From the NCBI RefSeq assembly GCF_000372725.1, contig NW_005196756.1, positions 1,348,229-1,412,228 on the forward strand: a stretch of 64,000 nt of DNA. The letters are read 5' to 3'. Positions 45,249-56,575 of this stretch are shown in pieces (the first letter of the stretch is position 1; every line of letters starts with the position of its first letter). The DNA comes from Emiliania huxleyi CCMP1516. Taxonomy: Eukaryota; Haptophyta; Isochrysidales; Noelaerhabdaceae. A model generated the notes under the pieces. It was not told the DNA's origin and did not search any database. It was given only the letters and a program-made list of their open reading frames with translations. A program made the translations under genes and the position numbers.

Positions 45249-45440
45249 TGTGGAGGTGGTGTCGAGCGGTGTCGAGCGGTGTCGAGCGGTGTCGAGCGGT
45301 GTCGAGCGGTGTCGAGGGGTGTCGAGGGGTGTCGAGGTGTCGAGTTTGGCACCTTGACACGGACGAGCATGGTCCCAGCCTAGATGGTGTCGAGGGGTGT
45401 CGAGGGGTGTCGAGTTGGTCGAGTTGGCATGGGGTGTCGA
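45249..45440 (+). repeat. GTGTCGAGCG minisatellite, right block
   Basis: About five perfect copies of a 10-base unit GTGTCGAGCG at 45260-45312, then GTGTCGAGGG variants on both sides of a 27-base core (45356-45382). Confidence 0.9.
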
Positions 45441-45940
45441 GGTGCCGAGGCCAGGGCTCAGTAACCTCACATCCCCGGGGAGCTAAGAAGCGCACCCAGC
45501 GGGCCGGACGATCGGCATCGGGCTACGGGCTAGAGAGCCCTGACCCCTAGGGGGGGGGGGGTGTTCGCAGGGAAAGGCCCGGTGCGTTTTTATTTCTTTA
45601 TTTTGTGCTGACCTCCTTTCACCTCCTGCTCTCCTAAGCTATATGCTATATGCCACGTGCTGTGTGTGTTTGGGTTTCTACTGCACTTTATTCATTCTGT
45701 GCCCTGCCTGTGCCCAGCCCTCTCCGCGCGGCGATGCGCCCTCCCCCCTCCCTTTTGCAAAATCCTGCAAAGCCAAAGGTGGGGACGTGTCTGTTCGACC
45801 CAGCCCTATAGCTTGGGATGTCCGTTTTATTTATTGATTTTGGATTTTTTCACGACTCTTTGTTTATTTATTTACTTCACAACGCCGCTCGCCCCCCCCC
45901 CCCCCTTCCCGTGCGGGATTTCAAAGTCTTTTTGCTCGCG

Positions 45941-47368
45941 ATGTCCACCCCGCCGCGCCGCCGCTCGCGCCGCCGCGCCTCCGCCTCCGCCGCCGCTCCC
46001 TCGCCAGGCACGCCGCCGCCCGCCCACCTCCTCGACCTCCCCACCGACCTCCTCGTGCGCGCCCTCTCTCACTGCGACCCCGCCGACATCGCTCGCGTCG
46101 CGGCCGTCTCGCTTCTCTTCCACGCCTCGCTTGCGCTGGAGGGCATCCGCTTGTGGGCGCAAGAGCGCGGCTTCGAGCCGCCGGCGCAGCCAGAGGGCGA
46201 GAGCTGTGCCGTGCGGTGGCTGTGCTATTCGGCGCTGCTGCGCGAGTCCAACCCGCCGGCGAGGGTTGCGGGAGGCATGCTGCACAGCCTCTTCATCGAC
46301 GGCGAGGGGCGGCTCTTGTCGTGCGGCAAGGCTGAGAGCTGGATGCCGGGACTGCTCGGGCACGGCGATAGCTGGACGCAGCTCAACACACCGACCCGCC
46401 TCCCTTCCCCGCTGGGCGGTGAGCGTGCCGTGAGTGTGTCCGCTGGAGGTCTGCACAGCCTCACCCTTGCCGCCGACGGAGCCGTCTGGAGCTGGGGCTG
46501 TGGAGGCGGGGGCCGGTTGGGCCACGGAGACCAGCAGAACCAGCTGCTGCCCAAGAAGATCGAGGCCTTTGCTGACCAGCGCGTCGTCGCTGTGTCGGCG
46601 GGATGGTCGCACAGCCTCGCCCTCGCCGCCGGCGGAGCCCTCTGGAGCTGGGGCTGTGGAGGCGGGGGCCGGTTGGGCCACGGAGACCAGCAGAACCAGC
46701 TGCTGCCCAAGAAGGTCGAGGCCTTTGCTGGGCAGCGCGTCATCACCGTGTCGGCGGGAGAGGACCACAACCTCGCCGTCACCGCCGACGGCGCCGTGTG
46801 GAGCTGGGGAGGTGGACGGTATGGCCGGCTTGGCCACGGCGATGAGCAGAACCAGCCGCTGCCCAAGAAGATCGAGGCCTTTGCCGGCCAGCGCGTCGTT
46901 GCTGTCGCGTCTGGATACTTCCAGGGCCTCGCCCTCACCGCCGACGGCGCCGTGTGGAGCTGGGGAGGTGGACGGTATGGCCGGCTTGGCCACGGCGACC
47001 AGCAGAACCAGCTGCTGCCCAAGAAGATCGAGGCCTTTGCTGGCCAGCGCGTCGTCGCTGTGTCGGCTGGAGGCAACCACATCCTCGCCATTACCGCCGA
47101 CGGCGCTGTCTGGAGCTGGGGCAGTGTACTCTTTGGCAAGCTGGGCCACGGCGACGAGCAGCACCAGCTGCTGCCCAAGAAGATCGAGGCCTTCGCTGAC
47201 CAGCGCGTCGTCGCTGTCTCGGCGGGAGACGAACACAGCCTCGCCATCACCGCCGACGGCGCCTTCTTTACCTGGGGCAAGGGCGAACACGGCTGCCTAG
47301 GACACGGAGAGGACCTGCCGAACCAGCTGCTGCCCAAGAAGATCGAGGCGTGGGCGCCGGGGCAGTGA
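45941..47368 (+). CDS. F-box-like / RCC1-repeat protein, 475 aa
   Basis: An N-terminal Arg/Ala/Ser-rich leader is followed by an F-box-like helix set (LLDLPTDLLVRALSHCDP, residues about 28-60). Then come seven RCC1-type blades of about 51 residues, each with H(S/N)LA, WSWG and GRLGHGD motifs and a PKKIEAFA linker, filling the rest to the stop. Seven blades make a closed propeller. F-box plus RCC1 proteins usually serve as substrate adaptors of SCF ubiquitin ligases; the substrate is unknown. The frame stays open upstream to 45818, but I place the start at ATG 45941. The minus-strand paralog at 54794-56200 also begins MS(T/A)P..RRRSRR, preceded by similar bases. No intron is seen. Confidence 0.87.
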   Translation: MSTPPRRRSRRRASASAAAPSPGTPPPAHLLDLPTDLLVRALSHCDPADIARVAAVSLLFHASLALEGIRLWAQERGFEPPAQPEGESCAVRWLCYSALLRESNPPARVAGGMLHSLFIDGEGRLLSCGKAESWMPGLLGHGDSWTQLNTPTRLPSPLGGERAVSVSAGGLHSLTLAADGAVWSWGCGGGGRLGHGDQQNQLLPKKIEAFADQRVVAVSAGWSHSLALAAGGALWSWGCGGGGRLGHGDQQNQLLPKKVEAFAGQRVITVSAGEDHNLAVTADGAVWSWGGGRYGRLGHGDEQNQPLPKKIEAFAGQRVVAVASGYFQGLALTADGAVWSWGGGRYGRLGHGDQQNQLLPKKIEAFAGQRVVAVSAGGNHILAITADGAVWSWGSVLFGKLGHGDEQHQLLPKKIEAFADQRVVAVSAGDEHSLAITADGAFFTWGKGEHGCLGHGEDLPNQLLPKKIEAWAPGQ

Positions 47369-47534
47369 GGTGTGGCGTGTGGGGGGGTTGTCTGCGATTT
47401 TCTTACGTTTTGGACACAACCCCACACAAGCACGCGCAAAGAGACGGCCGCCACGAAAAGCTGCATAAAGTATAATAAGGGGACCCGGTGCTTTTGCGCG
47501 TTGTTCAGGGACGGTCAGGGACGCGCGGTGCGCC
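47369..47534. other. 3' flank of the RCC1 gene
   Basis: The first 45 or so bases after the stop match the bases after the stop of the minus-strand paralog, with a G run, TTGTCTG and TTCTTACG in both. The paralogy therefore reaches into the 3' untranslated region. Confidence 0.6.
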
Positions 47535-47685
47535 TTATCCATCGCGTCCGAGTTCTCCAGCTGATCGTTGGTTGTATTTGTTGATTGGTCCTTTAAATCT
47601 CCTGGGTTGGCGTGCCCCGAGAGCTGCGTCTGGAGCTCCCGAGGCACATCGCCACACGACCCCGGCGTCGGCGCTCAAACAGGCC
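47535..47685 (+). repeat. 151-bp direct repeat, copy 1
   Basis: Starts at TTATCCATCGCGTCCGAG and ends at GCTCAAACAGGCCC. It is repeated with almost no change at 47963-48113. The 277 bases between the copies show no recognised coding potential. Confidence 0.88.
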
Positions 47686-47962
47686 CCACACTGGGAACCA
47701 CACACACACATGCGCCGACGCCGTGAGGACAGGACACTCCCTGTCCACACATACAATCAGAGAACACTCGCGTGCAAGGGAAGAGGAGGGTGGGTCACGC
47801 GAGATTGCGCACGACTCGGACGATGGGGTTGAGCAAGCAGCCCGAAGCTGCGAGCCGACGGCGACGCGTGCTTTCGTTGGATCGCACGTTTTGTTATGCT
47901 TGCTGTCCCCCTCTCCTCACGTTGAAGGATAACCTACATAGCCGCTGCGCGGCTATCTCCGA

Positions 47963-48113
47963 TTATCCATCGCGTCCGAGTTCTCCAGCTGATCGTTGGT
48001 TGTATTTGTTGATTGGTCCTTTAAATCTCCTGGGTTGGCGTGCCCCGAGAGCTGCGTCTGGAGCTCCCGAGGCACATCGCCACACGACCCCGGCGTCGGC
48101 GCTCAAACAGGCC
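47963..48113 (+). repeat. 151-bp direct repeat, copy 2
   Basis: Partner of 47535-47685, 428 bases downstream. The pair may be the ends of a small non-autonomous element or what is left of a local duplication; the sequence alone does not decide. Confidence 0.88.
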
Positions 48114-49070
48114 CATCGCGCCGGCTGCCGGAGTGGAGAGTCCCAGGTTGTCTCATAAAGGCCCATCGACAAATTGGGGTCGCCGCCCGGTAGGAGGTGG
48201 CGGCCGTAGCTGCCCCGGGCATGTAGTTGCTGCTCCAATCGCACATCGATCCCATCGCATGTGGCCCGCCGGACGTCTTTCCTCTCATGGTCGAGAGACT
48301 GGGGGAACCGGCCGGGACAAATCCCCGAAAATCAGAGGAGCAGCAGGGGATGCGGTGCACCTTGGTACCCATGTCCGGTGTGGGGAGCCCGGTCGACCCT
48401 GCCCCCACCCCAAAACATGTTGCCTTCGCCTCGCGGCTCAGCGGTAACTGGGTGCACCTTGTTAGGTTCACGCCGCCCCAGCTCAGGTATGTCACGTTCA
48501 CGCCGCCCCAGCTCTCGTCCAGTGCCAATTCCTGCAAGGGAACAGCCAGGACGGGCCCGCCACCGGCGGGCGGGCGGGGGGGCGGGGCGAGGGCAGGGCG
48601 GGCTGGCAGTGCGAGCGCCTGTACAGGCTGTGCTGCTCAGCTCCGCCACGCTTGTCATCTCGAGCTCTGTGGTGCGTCAGAGGTCCATTGCCTCCTCGCG
48701 CCCACCGCCCATGTAGGCTCGCTCGAGATGGCTCACAAGCCTCACAGGTGGCCACGAGGCCTCGAAGGTGGCTGTCAAGCCTCGGCTTACCCAGACACGC
48801 CTCTCCCCCCCGGCGCGCCGCCGCTCGCGCCCACCGACTCTGTGCCGGCGCGCTTCAAGCTGCCCTAAGGAGGGTGATTGCCGATGGCGGCTATCCGCGC
48901 GTATCTAGTGTGCGTGTCGGTGTCTGCAGCCTCCAGACAGACGTCCAGAGCCTCGGCTTTAGCAGCGGCCGGCTGTGGGGCAGGGGGGGGGGGGGGTATG
49001 GTCCTGTCGGCTGGAGGCTTGGTCTGTCAGCAGGCGGGGGGGTATGGTCTCGAGTTAGTTATTTATTAGG
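48114..49070. other. Non-coding or unrecognised stretch
   Basis: No ORF here has a recognised family. A 19-base motif (GTTCACGCCGCCCCAGCTC) occurs twice at about 48467-48510. Two G runs lie near 48980 and 49035. A frame ending ARFKLP before TAA at about 48866 could be a terminal exon, but I could not join it to anything. Confidence 0.5.
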
Positions 49071-49236
49071 AAGGTGAAGAACAGCCAGGCTCGGACTGGA
49101 CACCAACGCGGTATGGCTGGACGCGAGACAGATGATGACGACAGGTAGGTAGTAAGGTGAAGAACAGCCAGGCTCGGACTGGACACCAACGCGGTATGGG
49201 TGGACGCTGGACAGATGATGACGACACGCACGAGCG
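49071..49236 (+). repeat. 83-bp tandem duplication
   Basis: The unit beginning AAGGTGAAGAACAGCCAGGC occurs at 49071 and again at 49154, with the copies diverging towards their ends. Confidence 0.85.
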
Positions 49237-50103
49237 ACACACAGACACAAACAGGCTCACAAGACACACAGCCAGCTGGCTGCCACACACCCTGAGTTGG
49301 CGCACACATAACTCAAGGCCACATCCTCCCTGTCGCCCCCCCCAGCACTCCACGGTGCCAAGGAGTACAAACAAGGGCACAACAAACAACAGACGACAGG
49401 AAGTGATATGCGAGGCTAGAGCGGGCTTGCTCCACCTCTAGCAATCTCACCGGCCGGCAAGGCACGGACGAGACCGTGTGTGGGGTTAGTGAGGTGTCTA
49501 CGGACGCCCTCCTCACGGGCTAGCTGCCTGCGGCTAGCCCTTCTCGCACTCACAGGCAATGACAGTCCAATGTATGAGTGTATGCAAGCAGAGGCGCGTG
49601 TGCTGATTCTAGATCGCACGCCGTGGCATATGACTTGGGAGGCGTGCGACCTCAGCGCACCCGTCGTAAGGTCGGCGGGCGCGCGTGTCAGCGAGAGAGT
49701 TGCGGGCGGAGCCATACCCGACTTTTAGAGGAAGAGCCCCGCGCCACGGTTGCCAGCCGTGCCTTCGCGGGGGCCGCCCCTCGAGCCGCGTCTCGTCGCC
49801 ACTGTCCCTGAGTGCGTCCCGCCTTGGCGGCACACACTCGACGAGGACAGTCCGGCCGACGAGATCGTGTCGCGCGCCGGCGACGGTTGCGGCGTCGTGG
49901 TTTCGAGTACGAAGCGACGATGGCACGTCCACCGCCCTGCCTCCTGACCGGGCAAGGAGGGGCCTGCTCCCGTTCCGCGAGGAACAGGAGGTCCCCCCCC
50001 CTCCCCCGGCCTGGGCAGCGGCGGTGGAAGGCAGCCCCTTGAGTCGAGGGCGGCGCGACCATTGCCGCTCTCCAATGACCAGAGGCCCGGTAACTGCAGA
50101 TGG
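49237..50103. other. Non-coding or unrecognised stretch
   Basis: About 870 bases with only short frames in all six readings. The composition at 49700-50040 is GC-rich and partly protein-like, but I recognise no family, start or splice pattern. Confidence 0.45.
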
Positions 50104-50330
50104 TCTCGCCGCCCCGCTCCGCCCCGCCCGCCGCCGCGCCGCGCCGCCGCCCGATGATTATTAAGTAATAATTAATTAACAAATAATTAATTACCCCATC
50201 CGCCGCCGCGCCGCCCCGCCCTGCGCCGCCCGCTGCCTCGCCGCGCCGCCGCCTCGCGCCGCTCGCCGCCGCGCCGCGCCCCCGCCCGATGATTATATTT
50301 AATAATTATTACCCGATTAATAACGTGTGT
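50104..50330. repeat. CG-rich repeat with two AT-only islands
   Basis: Two GCCGCCGCGCCGC-type tracts each end in CGCCCGATGATTAT and then switch abruptly to A/T: 50153-50192 (TTAAGTAATAATTAATTAAC, with AATTAATTA repeated) and 50287-50322. The layout is a duplicated CG-tract plus AT-island unit of about 130 bases. Confidence 0.75.
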
Positions 50331-51178
50331 GTGTTTGTGTGTGTGTGTCTGTGTGTTTGCCTGATGCCTGATGGCAGGGAAGTCCAAGGCAGCTGCGAGC
50401 GGCAGGTGGCGTCGGCGACGTACTCAGGACACGATGGCGAAGCCCACAGCGCAGCATGCGCGGCAGCAGCTCGCCGGCGGCCCGCGTACTCGACCCCTAA
50501 ATAAACTCAAAGTCCACCACAGCCTCCAGCCACCGCCTCCACCCTCGAGCCGCCACCGCTGCCGCTCTCGACGCCGCCCACCGCGTCAGATTCCCGCGAC
50601 GCGCGCGGTGAGCTGAGTCGCAGAGCCGCGCCGCACCAGCAGCAGCATCAGCACCAGCAGCACCAGCAGCAGCAGCAGCAGCATCAGCACCAGAGAGAGG
50701 AGAGCGCCTGCCGCTCTCACGCAGCCCGCAATCCGCCTGCCGTGCGCGATCGACGCTCGCAGACTTCCGCGTAGAGCACCGCGCAGTCTCCTCGAGGACC
50801 AACGCAGTCCAATCCAGCAGTGCAGGATGATGTACAGCAGTGCAGCATGAGGCGCCCGCAGAAGCGCTCGCAGAGCGGCGCGCAGCTCCGCGCACGCCAC
50901 GCCGCGGATGGTCGTGCGAGCGCAGCGCGCGTCGGCGGCGAGCCGCGGCGCCAGCCGTCGCTCGAGAGAGCGGCGCCGCTGCGAGCGCGCAGCAGCCGCC
51001 GCGGCAGAGACGAGCCGCGGCGACGGCCGCACAACTGCCATTGGCGGTTATATCACCTCGATGACGACACGCACGCGGCACGCTCCGACCATACCATACC
51101 CGAAAAAAGTCCGAACCGAGCTCCGGCAGCTTGCCGCCCCCCGTCGTGGGCTCTCTCCAGCCACCAGGTCTGTGTGTG
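50331..51178. other. Upstream flank of the DP gene, possible unrecognised 5' exons
   Basis: Begins with a GT-rich microsatellite (50325-50360). An ATG at 50371 opens a short Lys/Arg-rich frame of 81 codons with no recognised family. A CAG/CAC-rich trinucleotide stretch lies at 50636-50695. A TCTCCAG acceptor-like site at about 51153-51159 leaves room for an upstream exon of the DP gene. Confidence 0.4.
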
Positions 51179-53302
<2,124 letters not shown>

Positions 53303-53815
53303 CGCGCGCGAGGCGGGCCAAGATCTCCTTCGTTGGGGGGGGGTCGGCCGGGTTGCACCCGGGGCGGGGCTGCGCGCGCTTTGGCTGCGCCGCCGCCGCT
53401 TCCACACGCGACTAAAATGTTCAGGCCGATCGTCCCCGACGCTCAGCTGTCTCGGGAAGCGAAGACATGTGGCAAGAGCGTAGGGTGGTGTCGCGCGTGC
53501 GGGGCTCAGCCGAGGCGCGTCTCGGCGCGCCAGAGGGTGCGCCGCAAACATAAACGAGATATAAGTTTTTTTGTTCATCGACATCGTCTTCGTGCATGCA
53601 CTCGCTTGCTTTTATTTCGGATTTCAAAACGATTTCGCTCCAGTCCAGCTCCAGTCCCCTGCGCCCTGCCCCTGGCCCTGCATCTAGAAAACCCCGGCTC
53701 TGTGAGATTCATGGAAAAAAGCATGAATACAGAATAGAGCCCCTGGTGGGCGAATTTAATATTTTTCTGCGTCAGCCGAGAGGGTTTGATGCGAAATGGC
53801 TGAGCCCTGGTCTGA
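53303..53815. other. 3' flank of the DP gene, no further gene seen
   Basis: About 510 bases after the DP stop codon with no recognised coding sequence. An A/T-richer part (53540-53760) is a likely place for the 3' end of the transcript. Confidence 0.5.
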
Positions 53816-54052
53816 CAGCCTGACAGCAAACCCGGACAATGTGCCTGACAGTGCCCGACAGCCTGACAGCGCTGACAGCACTTTCTCTGACAGCCTGACA
53901 GCACGTATCTGACAGCCTGACAGCAGAGTCTGACATCAGAGGGGCTCCGTCGCTGTCAGGCCCTAACGTGACAGCCTGACAGCTGCCTGACAGCCCGACA
54001 GCACACAGTGGCCTGACAGCAGCGCTGACAGCCCGACAGCCCGACCAGCCCG
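53816..54052 (+). repeat. CCTGACAG minisatellite
   Basis: The unit CAGCCTGACAG or GCCCGACAG recurs some twenty times with short spacers in about 240 bases. Confidence 0.92.
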
Positions 54053-54144
54053 ACAGCAGCACAGACCGTACACAGCCGTGCAGCCTCTTTCTTGCGCCCC
54101 ATGAGGGTATAACAAAACTATTACATGCAAAGACATGTGAGTGT

Positions 54145-54325
54145 GGTCCATGCAGTGTCATGGGATGGTCATGCCTCATGGGTCTCTCTCTCAACCCTCC
54201 CGCCCCACCTCTGCGCACTGCGGACCCGCGGCTGTGCTACAACTACATGGGATGGTCATGGGTCTCTCTCTCAACCCTCCGTCCCTCCCGCCCCACCTCT
54301 GCGTACCCCTCTCTAGCACCGGCGG
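54145..54325 (+). repeat. Imperfect tandem repeat of about 85 bp
   Basis: CATGGGATGGTCATG followed by GGGTCTCTCTCTCAACCCTC and CCGCCCCACCTCTGCG occurs twice (from about 54158 and 54246). GGCTGTGCTAC follows each copy. Confidence 0.8.
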
Positions 54326-54793
54326 CTGTGCTACTACAAATGAAGCTACCAGCTAGCCTTCTGGGGCCCTACAGTCATATCTTGTGCCTACGCGCGGCAT
54401 CTGGGTGGGGGCGGGGTGGCCGCCGCCGTCTGTGCCGCGCTGCCACCCCGCCGCCGCCTGCGCCTGCGCCGCCATCTGCGCTCCCCAGGCGGACCCCTTC
54501 TAGGCAGAGTAGAGACTAGAGTATGTGTAGTAGAGTCCTGCTGGTCTCCTCTTGGCTCACAAGCTACGGTAAAGATGATAGGAGATGTTCACGGCACACG
54601 CACGGGCCCCCACACGGAGCCCCGGGTACTCTTAGCACAGTACTCGTCTAGGCAGGGGTTGGGTTGCGCGTGCAGCGCGCGAATCGGTTTCAACAGTAAG
54701 TACAAAGAACGTGGCCGCCCCGCCCTCCCATCCTCCGCTCGAGTGCCACCCCCCGCCCCCCAGCGTAAGAATTTCACAGACAACCCCCCCACC
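54326..54793. other. Non-coding stretch downstream of the minus-strand RCC1 gene
   Basis: No recognised gene. It holds the 3' untranslated region of the minus-strand gene; bases about 54745-54790 match the 3' flank of the plus-strand paralog. Confidence 0.5.
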
Positions 54794-56200
54794 TCACTGC
54801 CCCAGCGACCACGCCTCGAACTTCTTGGGCAGCAGCTGGTTCGACAGGTCCTCTCCGTGTCCTAGGCAGCCGTGTTCGCCCTTGCCCCACGTGAAGACAG
54901 CTCCATCGGCGGTGCGGGCGAGGCTGTGGTATGTTCCCGCCGACACAGCGAGGACGCGCTGGCCAGCGAAGGCCTCGACCTTCTTCGGCTGCCGCTGCTG
55001 CTGCTCGTCGCCGTGGCCCAGCTTGCCGTAGAGACCATTGCCCCAGCTCCAGACAGCGCCGTCGGCGGTGACGGCGAGGTTGTGGTTGCCTCCGGCCGAC
55101 ACACCGATGACGCGCTGGCCAGCCAAGGCCTCGATCTTCTTGGGCAGCGGCTGGTTCTGCTGGTCGCCGTGGCCCAGCTGGCCCGCACCTCCATCGCCCC
55201 AGCTCCAGAGGGCGCCGTCGGCGGTAGTGGCGATGCTGTGGAAGTATCCAGGCGCGACAGCAACGACGCGCTGGCCGGCAAAGGCCTCGATCTTCTTTGG
55301 CAGCGGCTGGTTCTGCGTGTTGCCGTGGCCAAGCCGGCCGTCCTGTCCACCGCCCCAGCTCCAGACGGCGCCGTCGGCGGTGAAAGCGAGGTTGTGCGCG
55401 AATCCCGCCGACACAGAGACGACGCGCTGGCCAGCAAAGGCCTCGATCTTCTTCGGCTGCCGCTGGTTCTGCTGGTCGCCGTGGCCCAACTTGCCAAAGC
55501 CTCCCCAGCCCCAGCTCCAGAGGGCGCCGTCGGCGGTAAGGGCGATGTTTTGGTCGCCTCCCGCCGACACAGCAACGACGCGCCGGTTAGCAAAGGCCTC
55601 GATCTTCTTGGGCTGCCACTGGTCCTCCTCGTCGCCGTGGCCCAGCGGGCCATCGCATCCATTGCCCCAGCTCCAGACACTGCCGCCGCCGGTGAGGGCG
55701 AGGCTATGCGCAGTTCCTGCCGTCACACTCATGGCGCGCTCGCCGCCCAGCGGGGAAGGGAGGCGGGTCGACGTGTTGAGCCGCGTCACTTCATCGCCGT
55801 GCCCGAGCAGCCCTGGAACGAAGGACGGCGCTGAGCCACACGACGAGAGCCGCCCCTCGCCGTCGATGAAAAGGCTGTGCTGATGGCCTGCCGCCGCCTT
55901 CACCGGCGGGTTGGCCTCGCGCAGCACGGCCGAGTAGCACAGCCACCGCACGGCGCAGCCCTCGCCCTCTGGCTGCGCCGGCGGCTCGTAGCCGGCCTCT
56001 TGCAGGCGCAAGCGGATGCCCTCCAGCGCAAGCGAGGCGTGGAAGAGAAGCGAGACGGCCGCGACGCGAGCGATGTCGACGGGGTCGCAGCGGGAGATGA
56101 CGCGCGCGAGAAGCTCAAGGGGCAGGTCGAGGAGGGGGCAGTGCGCGGCGGCGGCGGCGGCGGAGGCGAGGCGGCGCGAGCGGCGCCGTGGGGCAGACAT
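54794..56200 (-). CDS. F-box-like / RCC1-repeat protein, paralog, 468 aa
   Basis: Same architecture as the gene at 45941-47368. The leader is MSAPRRRSRR, the F-box-like segment LLDLPLELLARVISRCDP is followed by IARVAAVSLLFHASLALEG, and seven RCC1 blades (WSWG, LGHGD, PKKIEAFA) end at EAWSLGQ before the stop. The frame is open upstream to 56371, but the conserved Met at 56200 is the better start by comparison with the paralog. Blades differ more between the genes than F-box and last blade do. Probable role: substrate adaptor of an SCF ubiquitin ligase; the substrate is unknown. No intron is seen. Confidence 0.87.
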   Translation of the reverse strand: MSAPRRRSRRLASAAAAAAHCPLLDLPLELLARVISRCDPVDIARVAAVSLLFHASLALEGIRLRLQEAGYEPPAQPEGEGCAVRWLCYSAVLREANPPVKAAAGHQHSLFIDGEGRLSSCGSAPSFVPGLLGHGDEVTRLNTSTRLPSPLGGERAMSVTAGTAHSLALTGGGSVWSWGNGCDGPLGHGDEEDQWQPKKIEAFANRRVVAVSAGGDQNIALTADGALWSWGWGGFGKLGHGDQQNQRQPKKIEAFAGQRVVSVSAGFAHNLAFTADGAVWSWGGGQDGRLGHGNTQNQPLPKKIEAFAGQRVVAVAPGYFHSIATTADGALWSWGDGGAGQLGHGDQQNQPLPKKIEALAGQRVIGVSAGGNHNLAVTADGAVWSWGNGLYGKLGHGDEQQQRQPKKVEAFAGQRVLAVSAGTYHSLARTADGAVFTWGKGEHGCLGHGEDLSNQLLPKKFEAWSLGQ

Positions 56201-56390
56201 TGCGAGGAAAAGAAATTGATCGCGCGTCACGTCGAGGTTGCCAATCGCACTCTCTCTCAAAATCAATTTTCTTTTGAGGGACCGGACGAAGTGCTGCTCG
56301 CGGTGGGTGCCGGTCGCCGGGGGCGCCGGGGGGGGGCGCTCACAGACCTCTTGCGCCCAAATAGCCAACAAAATGGTGTATCATCTATGC

Positions 56391-56575
56391 AATCACCGCA
56401 AAATGCATCGAATGCATAATGCAACGAAATGCAATCACGCGCAAAATGCATCGAATGCATAATGCAACGAAATGCAATCACGCGCAAAATGCATCGAATG
56501 CATATGCAACGAAATGCAATCACGCGCGAAATGCATCGAATGCATATGCAACGAAATGCAATCAGCGAATGCAGT
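56391..56575 (+). repeat. About 42-bp tandem repeat (GCAACGAAATGCAATCACGC unit)
   Basis: Four to five copies of a unit of 41-43 bases combining ATGCAACGAAATGCAATC with CGCGCAAAATGCATCGAATG. GAATGCA sub-repeats continue to about 56620. The segment is markedly AT-richer than its surroundings. Confidence 0.92.

Noticed and set aside
45872-47466. Frames of 413-472 codons opposite the plus-strand RCC1 gene
   Set aside because: They repeat with the RCC1 blade period and contain no independent motif; they are the antisense of a repeat protein.
48600-48868. Possible last exons (SATLVISSSVVRQRS and ARFKLP-stop)
   Set aside because: A GT donor and an AG acceptor exist between them, but the phases do not join the two frames.
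50371-50616. Lys/Arg-rich ORF resembling a histone tail
   Set aside because: It does not align to any histone beyond general basic composition and has no support as an exon.
54862-55883. Alternate frames over the minus-strand RCC1 gene
   Set aside because: Same reason: periodic shadow of the RCC1 blades.
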